A stretch of 64,000 bases of DNA, taken from CAYJBH01 sp964370825 (GTDB taxonomy: Bacteria; Bacillota; Clostridia; Oscillospirales; Ruminococcaceae). The stretch lies in assembly GCA_964370825.1 (NCBI GenBank), contig CAYJKY010000014.1:6614-70613 (forward strand). Direction: 5' to 3'. Positions 50,966 through 59,573 of this stretch are shown here, piece by piece (the stretch's first letter is position 1; the number at the start of each line of letters is the position of its first letter). A program made the position numbers and the translations under genes. The notes below the pieces were generated by a model. The model ran no database searches, was not told where the DNA came from, and saw nothing but the letters and a program-made list of their open reading frames with translations.

Positions 50966-52213
50966 TTAATCGTCATCGCCGTCGTCATCATCATCATCAT
51001 CATCATCATCGTAATCGTAATCGTCGTCATCGTCGTAATCGTCATAGTCGTCGTAATCATCATAGTCGTCGTAATCATCATAGTCGTCGTCGATATCATC
51101 GTAGTCGTCATCATCATCATAGATATCGTCTATATCATCGTCAAGGTCGTCCATATCATCATTAAGGTCATCAAGATCATCGTCTATATCGTCAAGATCA
51201 TCGATAAGATCGTCCATGTCGTCATCAACATCGTCAAGATCATCATCCATGTCGTCGTCAATGTCAACCTCTGTGAAAAGCACCTCACCGGTTAGCGCAT
51301 CAATGTCATAGCTGTATTTTTCGCCGGTTGCTGTGGTGAAATCAATTTCGTACACCATTTTACCGTCGTCAAAATCCAGATCGATATCCTGTGAAAGGAT
51401 TTGGTCTGCCGTAAGAGTGCCTGCGGCAAGTGCTGAGTTAAGCGCAGCCTCTGCTCCTACATAAGCCTTGTCGCTGATTAAACCTTTACTGTCTACGGAA
51501 TCAATGTTGTTCATCAACAAGCCAAGCTCGGTAATAGAAAGTTGCGAGAGCTGTGCGGCGTCGTATGACGGTGTTTGCTTGACTATCTCACTTATAAGGT
51601 TTGCCTTTCCGTCTGAAATATCGTATTGCTCCGCTATAGCTGCTGTATCCTGCGTATTAATCGTTTGGCTTAGCACTGCGCCACCTATCTGGGAGTCGGA
51701 GATAACCTTTTCAATCTCAAATGCAAGTTGTTGTTTGAGCTCCTCTCCTACCTTAGCATCGGCGTCCTCTACGGTGAGCAGAATAGAATTTTGAATGTCA
51801 TTTAGAAATCCATTTTTCACCATGGAACCTACTATAGCATTAACAGCAAGTTCTACATCGGTTCCCGTTACATCCATCTCGCCTAATGCAATAATACCAT
51901 CTCCGTTTAAAGGAGTTGCGGTAAGCACCTTGTTACTACCGTTAACCGTAAGCTCGATGCTGGGATTTACGTCGAGTGAAATTGTTGCCGCAGTCGCGAT
52001 TCCGGTGTTGTATCCATAAACTCCGAATGCAAAAATCAAACATGCAGCAGTGGCTATAACAGCAGTTAATAATCTCTTTTTATTTTTTGTAGGGCTCATA
52101 ACAATTACCTTACCTTTCTGTTGGTCGCAACCTTGGAGGATGGCATCAAAAACGTCCGGTGTAGTTTTTTCGTAGGACTGTTTAATTTTTTGTTCCATAT
52201 CATGAGTATTCAT
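50966..52213 (-). CDS. Anti-sigma factor, RsgI-like, with PepSY-like domain and Asp-rich heptad tail
   Basis: Membrane protein of 415 aa that should hold the ECF sigma factor encoded immediately upstream. Layout: cytosolic anti-sigma region (1-46), basic KNKKR, one transmembrane helix (about 47-67), an extracellular RsgI-like domain (TISLDVNPSIELTVNG, about 76-100), a helical stretch, a PepSY-like strand pair (MVYEIDFTTATGEKYSYDID, about 286-305) and a tail of 100 residues (316-415), about 71 of them Asp. From 326 to 364 Leu/Ile/Val/Met sit at strict 3-4 heptad spacing, with Asp almost everywhere else. Residues 366-415 switch to DDY repeats and poly-Asp. Inferred: an extracellular sensor of cations or cationic compounds. 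Confidence 0.8.
   Translation of the reverse strand: MNTHDMEQKIKQSYEKTTPDVFDAILQGCDQQKGKVIVMSPTKNKKRLLTAVIATAACLIFAFGVYGYNTGIATAATISLDVNPSIELTVNGSNKVLTATPLNGDGIIALGEMDVTGTDVELAVNAIVGSMVKNGFLNDIQNSILLTVEDADAKVGEELKQQLAFEIEKVISDSQIGGAVLSQTINTQDTAAIAEQYDISDGKANLISEIVKQTPSYDAAQLSQLSITELGLLMNNIDSVDSKGLISDKAYVGAEAALNSALAAGTLTADQILSQDIDLDFDDGKMVYEIDFTTATGEKYSYDIDALTGEVLFTEVDIDDDMDDDLDDVDDDMDDLIDDLDDIDDDLDDLNDDMDDLDDDIDDIYDDDDDYDDIDDDYDDYDDYDDYDDYDDYDDDDDYDYDDDDDDDDDDGDDD
50969..51268 (-). repeat. GAY-rich degenerate tandem repeat coding the Asp tail
   Basis: 300 bp of almost pure GAT/GAC codons interrupted by one hydrophobic codon every 3 or 4 codons. The part at 51119-51268 keeps a 21-bp period; 50969-51118 has a 9-bp DDY period and a poly-Asp end. 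Codon choice alternates GAT and GAC, so the DNA is not a simple microsatellite. Confidence 0.8.
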
Positions 52214-52214
52214 A

Positions 52215-52781
52215 TTAAAATCCTCCTTCGGTCATTTTTTCTCTTAATTTTTTTATTGCTCTGTGGTACTTCGACAGTACCGTCGGAATCGGTATTTCCA
52301 TAAATGTCGCTATCTCTCGATGTTTAAATCCGGCAACAGTATGTAATACAACTATTTGATGTTCTTCCTGTGAAAGTGAGTTCATACATTCGCTAAGTAT
52401 TGCTCGTTCGTCCGGCAACAGATCCTGTGAGGCTTCCAAAAACGGTTCATAATCTTCTACCGGCACCGTCTTTTTTTGTTGTCTCATTCGCATAAAACAT
52501 AGATTTTTTGTAATGGTCAGTATCCATGCCATAGGTTTTCCGTGTGATTTATAGCTTCCGGCCGAGCTGTAGAGGCTGATATAACAGTCCTGCATCACAT
52601 CCTCGGCATCGTCTGCATTTTTTAAAAGGGAGAGTGCATAGGAATATACGGAGGTTTTTGTCTTATTGTAGAGCAGTTCAAGTGCCGACCGGTCACCCTG
52701 CGCTATCTCTGCTATACAATTATCTAAAAAATCATCCTTATTCCTTGTTCCGGTTAATGACGTCAAACAAAAAAGCAACAT
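52215..52781 (-). CDS. ECF-subfamily RNA polymerase sigma factor
   Basis: Sigma-70 family factor of 188 aa with region 2 (ALELLYNKTKTSVYSYALSL, then DAEDVMQDCYISLY for -10 recognition) and region 4 (LSQEEHQIVVLHTVAGFKH, then IATFMEIPIPTVLSKYHRAI for -35 recognition). The stop lies 1 nt before the anti-sigma start, so both are made in a fixed ratio. AGGGAGA lies about 7 nt before ATG 52781. Expected role: switch on a cell-envelope or mineral-stress regulon once the anti-sigma is inactivated. Confidence 0.93.
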   Translation of the reverse strand: MLLFCLTSLTGTRNKDDFLDNCIAEIAQGDRSALELLYNKTKTSVYSYALSLLKNADDAEDVMQDCYISLYSSAGSYKSHGKPMAWILTITKNLCFMRMRQQKKTVPVEDYEPFLEASQDLLPDERAILSECMNSLSQEEHQIVVLHTVAGFKHREIATFMEIPIPTVLSKYHRAIKKLREKMTEGGF

Positions 52782-52860
52782 GTTTTCTTCTCCCTTTCAC
52801 TAAGTTAATGCAGCTGTAAGCTACTTTATTGCATCAATATATAAAAAAACTTTATTTTTA

Positions 52861-52889
52861 TTTACAAAAACATCTGTAAGTGGTACTAT
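52861..52889 (+). promoter_or_regulatory. Promoter of the YfcC-amidohydrolase-proA unit
   Basis: TTTACA (52861-52866), 17-nt spacer, TACTAT (52884-52889), followed by AAGGAGGGG and ATG 52923. Confidence 0.65.
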
Positions 52890-52922
52890 TTAAACTATAT
52901 TATATATGAAGGAGGGGTACAA

Positions 52923-54326
52923 ATGCAAGAAAATAAAAAAACAACCGTAAAAGAAGGATTACACCCGTTGATTCTCATAGCCGCAATAGCCCTTGTTGTT
53001 ATGGTATTAACCTACATAATTCCCGCAGGTAGCTATGAGCGTGCTGTAGACCCTACCACAGGAAGAGAAAGTGTGGTTGCAGACAGTTTTCAGTTTGTCG
53101 AGCAAACGCCAGTCAGCTTTTGGGATTTTCTCCAATCCTTCCACAAAGGTTTTAGTGGTGCCGCAAGTATCGCAGGTTTTCTTCTGTTAATCGGCGGTGG
53201 GTTTGGAATCGTTAACAGCACCGGTGCTATAGAAGCATTGATGGCTAAGATAATACTCAAGTTCAAGTCCAGTCGTGGTCAGGAGGTTTTAATTTTTCTT
53301 CTGCTTGCCTTCTTTGCACTTTGTGGAGCGGTATTTGGCATGTCGATGGAGTCGCTTGTATTCGCACCGTTTCTCATCAGTCTTATGATTGCGTTAAAAT
53401 ACGACGCACTTCTTGGTATCGCCCTTCCGGTGGTAGGCACAAACATCGGGTACGGCGCGGCATTTATCAACCCGTTTAATATAGGCATTGCGCAGGAAAT
53501 TGCCGGTCTCACCTATCTTTCAGGCATGTGGTTCAGGATAATTTTTTTCGTGGTAAGCCTACTTGTTGCAGGAGCTTTTGTTATAAGCTATGCAAGAAAA
53601 ATAAAGAAAAACCCGGAAAAATCATTAACCTTCGGGATAAAATACAATTTTCCCGACGTTAAAAATCCGGAATCGGTTGTAATGACAAAGCGTCATATTG
53701 CTGTTCTTGCAGTTTTTGTCGCCTCTATTGCCGTACTTATCTACGGTGCAATGTTTTTAAGTTTTTTCATGACCCAAAGTGCGACGATATTCCTTGTAAT
53801 GGGTATAGTTGCCGGTATTGTATACGGAATGAAGCCAAACGGAATTGCACGTGCATTTGTGGATGGAAGTAAGGACATGGTCTTAGCGGCGATTCTCGTT
53901 GCCTTTGCCAATGCTATAGTTGTGGTTCTTAACTCAGGAATGATTATGGACACCATTATCTACTACAGCACATTACCGTTGATGGCTGCGTCCCCCTCGA
54001 TTTCCGCAGGGCTGATGGTGATTGTTCAAACACTTATTAACGTACTTATTAACTCCGGTTCGGGACAGGCTGTTGTTGCAATGCCTCTTATGGTGCCTAT
54101 CGCCGATTTACTGGATGTTAACCGTCAGGTAGCTGTGCTTGCCTACCAGATAGGCGACGGTTTCTCCAACATGTTCTGGTTCACCTCGGGTCTGCTTATG
54201 AGCGGTCTCGGAATACTTAAGATAAGCTATGTGAGCTGGTTAAAGTTTATCGGAAAAATATTTGGAACTCTGCTGATTATCGGTATAATATTCACGGTAG
54301 TAGCACAACTTATCAACCTCGCATAG
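52923..54326 (+). CDS. YfcC-family transporter (UIT/DcuC-like)
   Basis: Polytopic membrane transporter of 467 aa with about 12 hydrophobic segments. The N-terminus HPLILIAAIALVVMVLTYII followed by PAGSYER is the family's hallmark; GGGFGIVNSTGAIEAL and QTLINVLINSGSGQAVVAMP correspond to the two substrate-binding hairpin repeats. Relatives carry dicarboxylates, arginine/ornithine, peptides or basic amino acids; substrate unclear. The amidohydrolase gene follows after 9 nt, which suggests it imports that enzyme's substrate. Confidence 0.87.
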   Translation: MQENKKTTVKEGLHPLILIAAIALVVMVLTYIIPAGSYERAVDPTTGRESVVADSFQFVEQTPVSFWDFLQSFHKGFSGAASIAGFLLLIGGGFGIVNSTGAIEALMAKIILKFKSSRGQEVLIFLLLAFFALCGAVFGMSMESLVFAPFLISLMIALKYDALLGIALPVVGTNIGYGAAFINPFNIGIAQEIAGLTYLSGMWFRIIFFVVSLLVAGAFVISYARKIKKNPEKSLTFGIKYNFPDVKNPESVVMTKRHIAVLAVFVASIAVLIYGAMFLSFFMTQSATIFLVMGIVAGIVYGMKPNGIARAFVDGSKDMVLAAILVAFANAIVVVLNSGMIMDTIIYYSTLPLMAASPSISAGLMVIVQTLINVLINSGSGQAVVAMPLMVPIADLLDVNRQVAVLAYQIGDGFSNMFWFTSGLLMSGLGILKISYVSWLKFIGKIFGTLLIIGIIFTVVAQLINLA

Positions 54327-54335
54327 GAGTGTAGA

Positions 54336-55469
54336 ATGCTTTTTAAAAATGCTAATGTTTTTATAGACGGTAGTTTTGTTTTAACCGATCTATCGGTAAG
54401 CAAAGAAAAAATCTCAACCATCTCGGGCGATGATATAGTTATCGACTGTAGTGGCAAATTCATTATTCCCGGTCTCTTTGACTGCCATATACATCTATTT
54501 TCCGATCCTTTCACATGGGACAGGCAGGGAATGCTCGACCGCTCACAAAAACAGCTTATTGAAACCGCAGGAAACAACATGCGGATTTTACAGAATGCCG
54601 GAGTAACCTTCTTCAGGGATTGCGGAGGATATAGAGGATACGAGTTTGAGCTTGCACACTCTGAAAACCTACCGGATTACATGCTGTGTGGTTCTGCGCT
54701 CTGTATAACCGGTGGACACTGCTACTGGTCCAACCACGAATGTGACGGTGCGGACGGATTTGTTAAGGGAGCACGTGAGGAAATTAGAAAAGGTGCTGAT
54801 TTTATAAAGCTGATGTTAACCGGAGGTTTTGCACGCAAAAGCATGGGAGTAAATCACACCGCGCCAAGCTGCCCTGTTCAGATGTCGTCTGCCGAAATAG
54901 CGGCAGTGACAGAAGAGTGTCACCGCAGAGGGTATCGCATCTCGGCACATTGCGTGGGAATTGATGGTATCAGAGAGGCAATTAATGCCGGCATAGACTC
55001 TATTGAGCATGGTCAATTTTTCGACACCTCGGATGCTGAAATCCCAACTCTTCTCGAACAGATGAAGGCAAAGAGCATGACTGTGGTTCCAACCATGGCG
55101 GCGTATTACAAAAATTACAACAAAAAGGATGTCGCCGACCAGTACCGCTATGTCGACGAATCGTTGATGTTGTATCACAATGCAGGTGTGAAGATCGCAC
55201 TTGGTACCGATGCTGGCTGTCCACAGGTTGGCTATGACTCAGCAATAACAGAGCTTTTACATATAATAGACGCAGGAGTATCGGTTACCGATGCTATAAC
55301 ATATGCAACCGCAACAAGCGCTGAGTTGCTTGGTGTTGAGGATGAGTATGGTAAGCTACTGCCAAATTATTACGCTGATTTAGTTATTTTTGAAGGAGAT
55401 GCAGAGCATAACATACCGATTTTTAATGAAATCACAGCGGTATATAAAAAAGGAGTCTGTGTTAAATAA
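54336..55469 (+). CDS. Amidohydrolase-superfamily enzyme (imidazolonepropionase/prolidase-like)
   Basis: Cytosolic metal-dependent hydrolase of 377 aa. Zinc ligands: FDCHIHLF (HxH) near residue 52, Lys in FIKLMLTGG, HCVG and IEHGQFF (two His), and Asp in LGTDAGCPQ. The organisation matches the group that includes Xaa-Pro and Xaa-Arg dipeptidases of the amidohydrolase type and imidazolonepropionase-related enzymes. It sits between a YfcC transporter and proA, so an imported amide or dipeptide that feeds proline/glutamate metabolism is a reasonable, unproven substrate. Confidence 0.88.
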   Translation: MLFKNANVFIDGSFVLTDLSVSKEKISTISGDDIVIDCSGKFIIPGLFDCHIHLFSDPFTWDRQGMLDRSQKQLIETAGNNMRILQNAGVTFFRDCGGYRGYEFELAHSENLPDYMLCGSALCITGGHCYWSNHECDGADGFVKGAREEIRKGADFIKLMLTGGFARKSMGVNHTAPSCPVQMSSAEIAAVTEECHRRGYRISAHCVGIDGIREAINAGIDSIEHGQFFDTSDAEIPTLLEQMKAKSMTVVPTMAAYYKNYNKKDVADQYRYVDESLMLYHNAGVKIALGTDAGCPQVGYDSAITELLHIIDAGVSVTDAITYATATSAELLGVEDEYGKLLPNYYADLVIFEGDAEHNIPIFNEITAVYKKGVCVK

Positions 55470-55487
55470 CAGACGGAAAGGAATAAA

Positions 55488-56729
55488 ATGTCGGAATTAA
55501 AAACTGCCTGCCTTTCGGCGAAAAATTCTCTCGGTGTATTACAATCAACCTCTCACACATTGAGGTGCGAAGTCATTACCGAGCTTGCCGAGCTTATGGT
55601 GAGTAATACATCGTATCTGTTGCAGGAAAATGAAAAGGATGTACTCGCATCGAAAAACAATAACCGCCCCGCCTCGATGGTCGACAGGTTAACCTTAACA
55701 AAAGAGAGAATAATCGGTATATCCGAATCTCTAAAGAAAGTTGCTGCATTACAGGATCCCCTCGGTCACAGCACCGGGCATCTACATCCCAACGGTATGA
55801 GGATTAACAAGATCACTGTGCCGCTCGGACTTATTGCAGTTATATATGAAAGCCGTCCGAATGTGACCGCAGACATTGCTGCGCTTGCAATTAAAACGGG
55901 GAACGGGGCCATTCTACGTGGTGGTAGCGAGGCAATAAACACGAATCTCGCAATTCACAGCCTAATATGTAGGTCGCTGATAAAATTCAACCTTCCTCAG
56001 GAGTTGATATATCTTGTACGCGACACCTCAAGGTCGACAGCGGACGAGCTGCTGACTCTTCGAGGATATATCGACATATTAATTCCAAGGGGTGGGGCAT
56101 CGTTAATACAGCATACTGTAAACAACTCCAAGGTTCCGGTTATCGAGACCGGAGCCGGAATATGCCACATTTATGTTGACAGCACCGCAGATATCGAAAT
56201 GGCTCTAAATATTTTGGAAAATGCAAAAACCCACAGACCATCGGTATGCAATGCCGCCGAAACATTGCTCTGCCATGGTGATATCGCCAAAGAATTTCTA
56301 CCCTTAGCAAAAAAACGATTGGATAGCCACGGGGTTATATGGCACGGTTGCAGTGATACGGTAGATATTTTAAGCGATATAAGTCCGGCATGTGATGACG
56401 ATTTTTCCACCGAATATAATGACCTGGAAATAAACTGTAGGGTGGTAAACAACATTGACGAGGCTGTTGCGCATATAGCACGATTTGGCACGTTACATAG
56501 CGAGGCAATAGTAACCACCGACATGAAAAAAGCGAAGGAGTTCACCTCAAAGGTTGATGCTGCCGTTGTATATGTAAATGCCTCGACAAGATTTACCGAT
56601 GGTGAAGAGTTTGGGCTCGGTGCAGAGATCGGTATTTCCACCCAAAAACTCCTCCCCAGAGGCCCAATGGGGCCGGACGCACTTACCACAATAAAATATG
56701 TCGTGGAAGGTGACGGGCAGGTTAGATAG
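55488..56729 (+). CDS. proA: Glutamate-5-semialdehyde dehydrogenase (gamma-glutamyl phosphate reductase)
   Basis: NADPH-dependent reductase of 413 aa, second step of proline synthesis. Marks: VPLGLIAVIYESRPNVTAD, GNGAILRGGSEA, IPRGGASLIQHTV and the catalytic Cys in HRPSVCNAAETLL; the C-terminus contains GLGAEIGISTQKL. The first-step gene proB, usually adjacent, is not in the window. AAAGGA precedes ATG 55488, 18 nt after the amidohydrolase stop. Confidence 0.95.
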   Translation: MSELKTACLSAKNSLGVLQSTSHTLRCEVITELAELMVSNTSYLLQENEKDVLASKNNNRPASMVDRLTLTKERIIGISESLKKVAALQDPLGHSTGHLHPNGMRINKITVPLGLIAVIYESRPNVTADIAALAIKTGNGAILRGGSEAINTNLAIHSLICRSLIKFNLPQELIYLVRDTSRSTADELLTLRGYIDILIPRGGASLIQHTVNNSKVPVIETGAGICHIYVDSTADIEMALNILENAKTHRPSVCNAAETLLCHGDIAKEFLPLAKKRLDSHGVIWHGCSDTVDILSDISPACDDDFSTEYNDLEINCRVVNNIDEAVAHIARFGTLHSEAIVTTDMKKAKEFTSKVDAAVVYVNASTRFTDGEEFGLGAEIGISTQKLLPRGPMGPDALTTIKYVVEGDGQVR

Positions 56730-56854
56730 TCCAAAAAATCATATTTGAACGAGCTTTTCGTCTTAACATTTACAGGCCGCTTGCATACCAATTGACTATG
56801 ATATTGCGACAGATTTGTCATTGTTCACAAAAATTTCAAATAACGATCAAACTA

Positions 56855-56883
56855 TTGACAACAAATGATTAATAACTTATAAT
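56855..56883 (+). promoter_or_regulatory. Consensus promoter of the carbohydrate ABC operon
   Basis: TTGACA (56855-56860), 17-nt spacer, TATAAT (56878-56883): both hexamers are perfect. The leader to ATG 57038 is about 148 nt. The 308-nt gap 56730-57037 holds this promoter, the palindrome at 56922 and an isolated strong SD (56973-56980) with no ATG/GTG/TTG behind it. Confidence 0.85.
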
Positions 56884-56921
56884 AAATAAAACCCTGTGTT
56901 AAAACATACGTTTTTCGACAA

Positions 56922-56939
56922 ATTTTGTGCCAACAAAAT
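56922..56939. promoter_or_regulatory. Palindrome in the leader of the ABC operon
   Basis: ATTTTGT-GCCA-ACAAAAT, perfect 7-bp arms, about 32 nt downstream of the expected +1. It could be a LacI-type operator or a leader hairpin. Confidence 0.5.
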
Positions 56940-57037
56940 CATCGAATGTGTTAAAGCGGGTTTTAAAAATATAAAGGAGGTTATATTTTAAGCTAAGAGA
57001 TTTTTAAGACGACATTACAGAAAGGACGTAGGAAACA

Positions 57038-58501
57038 ATGAAAAAAGTACTCAGTTTACTTATCGCACTAACATTGGTATTATCACTGTTTGCAGGTTGT
57101 AGTTCTACCGACGAAGGCGTCGATACACCCGATTCTACAGCTGATGCAACATCTGAAACACCAAGCACTGAAGATGATGAAGCTCCTTCCGGAGAAAAGG
57201 TACAGGTAGAATTGTGGGGTGTTAACACCTTAACAATCGGTTCCGGTAATGAGGAAATGATTGCCGCTTTTAACGAGATGAGTGATACCATTGAGATTGT
57301 TGCTGAATCTACACCAAACGCTCCGGGATATGAGACTCAGGACCTGACAAAACTTACAGCGGCTATTGCAGCAGGCGATGCGCCCGACATAGCTGTTCTA
57401 AATGCACCGTTTATTATGGAAGTTGCTGCAAGAAACGTTCTTGAGCCACTTGACCAATATATTGACGCTGCCGGTTTCGACATGAGTCAGTTCTATGACT
57501 ACACCATCACCAACATGACCTTTGAGGACAAAATTTGGGGACTTCCGAACGGCGTCGACACCCGCTTCCTTTATTATAATAAAAAATTGTTTGAAGAGGC
57601 CGGTCTTGATCCGGAAGCACCTCCTACTACATGGGAAGAGCTTCTTGATTATGCCGAGCTGCTTACAATTGAATCTGATTCCGGTGATTTAGAGCAAATC
57701 GGATTTATTCCTAACTACGGTAACAGCTGGCTTTACCTATATCTACTGCAAAATGGTGGACAAATGGTAAGCGATGACGGACTAACAGCTACACTCAATA
57801 CCCCTGAGGTTGTTGAAGCTTTAGAATTTATGGTAGAAGGATATGATCGCCTTGGTGGTGCCGAGATGCTAAATGCTTATGTTTCTGCATATGCAACAGC
57901 GACCGGTGCTGATGATCCTCTCTTAACTGGCGAGGTTGCAATGGTTATTAACGGTAACTGGGCTATCGAAACCTATGCAAGGTACGGCGCTGACATGATG
58001 GATGATATCGGCTACGCTTATGCACCCACACCTACTGGCGATGACTTCGTAACATGGTCGGGTGGTTGGTCATATGGTATGCCTAAGGGAGCAGAAAACA
58101 CTTCCGAGGCATTTGAAGTAATGGCATGGCTCTCTACCGATGGTGGAATTTATCGCGCTGAGGGCATCTCTGCTTACAACCAGACAGAGGGACTACTTGA
58201 TGTTCCTGTTTATACTGCAAGCAGACCAATTAACGACCAGTTGAATGACATATATCTTACCAAGATGGAAAACCCTTACATTGTAGAGATGATTACATTT
58301 GGTATTGATTTGTTAGAGGAATCCTATGCACTTCCCGCACATCCGGTCGGACAATATATCTGGGCAGAACATGCAAGGGCCATTGATAATGCTATCTACA
58401 GGACTGATGGCATGACTGCGCAGGATGCGCTTGACGAGGCTAACAGTAATGTCCAGACAGAAATTGACAATTTCTACGCTAACTATACTCCTGTAGCATA
58501 A
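57038..58501 (+). CDS. Carbohydrate ABC transporter substrate-binding lipoprotein (family 1)
   Basis: Surface lipoprotein of 487 aa: signal peptide with lipobox FAGC (Cys21), Asp/Thr/Ser-rich linker, then a maltose-binding-like fold (VELWGVNTLTIGSGNEEMIA; LPNGVDTRFLYYNKKLFEEA, a classic sugar-binder stretch; TWEELLDYAELLT; GEVAMVINGNWAIE). It delivers an oligosaccharide or related compound to the two permeases downstream. TAGGA lies before ATG 57038. A stable hairpin (58526-58587) separates it from the permease genes, which fits higher expression of the binding protein. No ATPase gene is in the operon, so a shared MsmK/MalK-type ATPase is likely used. Confidence 0.92.
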   Translation: MKKVLSLLIALTLVLSLFAGCSSTDEGVDTPDSTADATSETPSTEDDEAPSGEKVQVELWGVNTLTIGSGNEEMIAAFNEMSDTIEIVAESTPNAPGYETQDLTKLTAAIAAGDAPDIAVLNAPFIMEVAARNVLEPLDQYIDAAGFDMSQFYDYTITNMTFEDKIWGLPNGVDTRFLYYNKKLFEEAGLDPEAPPTTWEELLDYAELLTIESDSGDLEQIGFIPNYGNSWLYLYLLQNGGQMVSDDGLTATLNTPEVVEALEFMVEGYDRLGGAEMLNAYVSAYATATGADDPLLTGEVAMVINGNWAIETYARYGADMMDDIGYAYAPTPTGDDFVTWSGGWSYGMPKGAENTSEAFEVMAWLSTDGGIYRAEGISAYNQTEGLLDVPVYTASRPINDQLNDIYLTKMENPYIVEMITFGIDLLEESYALPAHPVGQYIWAEHARAIDNAIYRTDGMTAQDALDEANSNVQTEIDNFYANYTPVA

Positions 58502-58525
58502 AATCACGTATGATGCCTTAAATCT

Positions 58526-58587
58526 TAGGGGTAGATGCCCACTCATCTGTAAAAAAACTGTAGAAGCATGATGGGGCATCTCCCCTA
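58526..58587 (+). terminator. Hairpin between binding-protein and permease genes (attenuator-like)
   Basis: TAGGGGTAGATGCCC (58526-58540) pairs with GGGCATCTCCCCTA (58574-58587), one bulged T and a 33-nt loop, followed by CGTTTTATTT. It probably stops part of the transcripts or protects the 5' segment. Confidence 0.6.
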
Positions 58588-58642
58588 CGTTTTATTTGCA
58601 CCGATAGTGTAATTATTTGTACCGAAAGGAATAAACAATATC

Positions 58643-59551
58643 ATGAGCGGATTTAAGAAAAGCAAAGCACAAAGAGCACGTAGCTTGCGTGAAAATTTAA
58701 GTGGAATACTGTTTGCACTGCCGTGGTTGTTAGGATTTATTGGCTTGACCCTTTATCCGATGATACTATCGATTTACTATTCGTTTACCCGATATAGTAT
58801 TCTCGAAACCCCTAAGTTTATTGGCATGCAAAACTACACCGACCTCTTTTCTGACCCACTTTTTTACAAATCACTTTATAACACTTTCTATTATGTTATT
58901 TTGGGAGTTCCTCTGAGCCTTATCATAGGACTTCTAATAGCACTTCTGTTAAACAAGGATTCTCGTGGCATTTCCGTTTACCGTACAGCTTACTATATTC
59001 CCTCTATTGTACCATTGGTTGCCACCACTATTTTGTGGAAATGGATGTTTCACCCTTCATATGGCATATTAACTCTGGCTGTAGAAGCTCTCGGCCTACA
59101 ATCGCCAGGTTGGTTATCCGATCCGGATTTTGCCAAAAATTCGCTGATTATAATGTCGCTTTGGAGTGCGGGAAGCGGTATGATAGTATATCTTGCCGGT
59201 CTCAAAAACATACCGAGTGTATATTATGAAGCAGCCGAAATTGACGGAGCTAAGGCTTTGAGCAAGTTTTTTAGAATTACAATACCATTGCTGTCTCCGA
59301 CTATATTTTACCAGCTTATAATGGGGCTGATCGCAGGTTTTCAGGTCTTCACCCAGGCGTTCATCTTAACAAGTGGCGGACCTAATGATTCTACGCTTTT
59401 CTATGTCCTGTATGTGTTTAACAATGCATTCAAGTTCTGGAAAATGGGTTATGCATCAGCGCTTTCTTGGATACTGTTTTTAATCATTATGGTGCTTACC
59501 TTCATCAACTTCCTTTTCTCAAAATATTGGGTCAATTATGACCAATCCTAA
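58643..59551 (+). CDS. Carbohydrate ABC transporter permease (MalF/UgpA-like)
   Basis: Membrane subunit of 302 aa with six hydrophobic segments. The coupling motif EAAEIDGAKALSKFFRITIP (EAA loop) is at about residues 195-214. The N-terminus LSGILFALPWLLGFIGLTLYP is typical of the sugar-permease type 1 subunit. AAAGGA precedes ATG 58643. It pairs with the next gene, 22 nt downstream. Confidence 0.94.
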   Translation: MSGFKKSKAQRARSLRENLSGILFALPWLLGFIGLTLYPMILSIYYSFTRYSILETPKFIGMQNYTDLFSDPLFYKSLYNTFYYVILGVPLSLIIGLLIALLLNKDSRGISVYRTAYYIPSIVPLVATTILWKWMFHPSYGILTLAVEALGLQSPGWLSDPDFAKNSLIIMSLWSAGSGMIVYLAGLKNIPSVYYEAAEIDGAKALSKFFRITIPLLSPTIFYQLIMGLIAGFQVFTQAFILTSGGPNDSTLFYVLYVFNNAFKFWKMGYASALSWILFLIIMVLTFINFLFSKYWVNYDQS

Positions 59552-59573
59552 TTACAATTAAGAGGTGATAAAA

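Noticed and set aside
50969..51268. Possible CRISPR array or microsatellite
   Set aside because: There are no spacers of constant length, and the units are codon-based with mixed GAT/GAC use inside a good minus-strand gene.
50948..51295. Plus-strand ORF of 115 aa made almost only of Ile and Val, looking like a membrane protein
   Set aside because: It is the complement of the GAY repeats that encode the Asp tail on the minus strand; the translation is an artefact of the repeat and has no SD.
56171..56821. Minus-strand ORF of 216 aa
   Set aside because: Antisense to proA, whose catalytic motif lies in the same stretch.
56973..56980. Start of a small leader peptide behind a strong SD
   Set aside because: No ATG, GTG or TTG occurs within 15 nt, and the only ATT would give a three-codon peptide; kept only as a remark on the leader.
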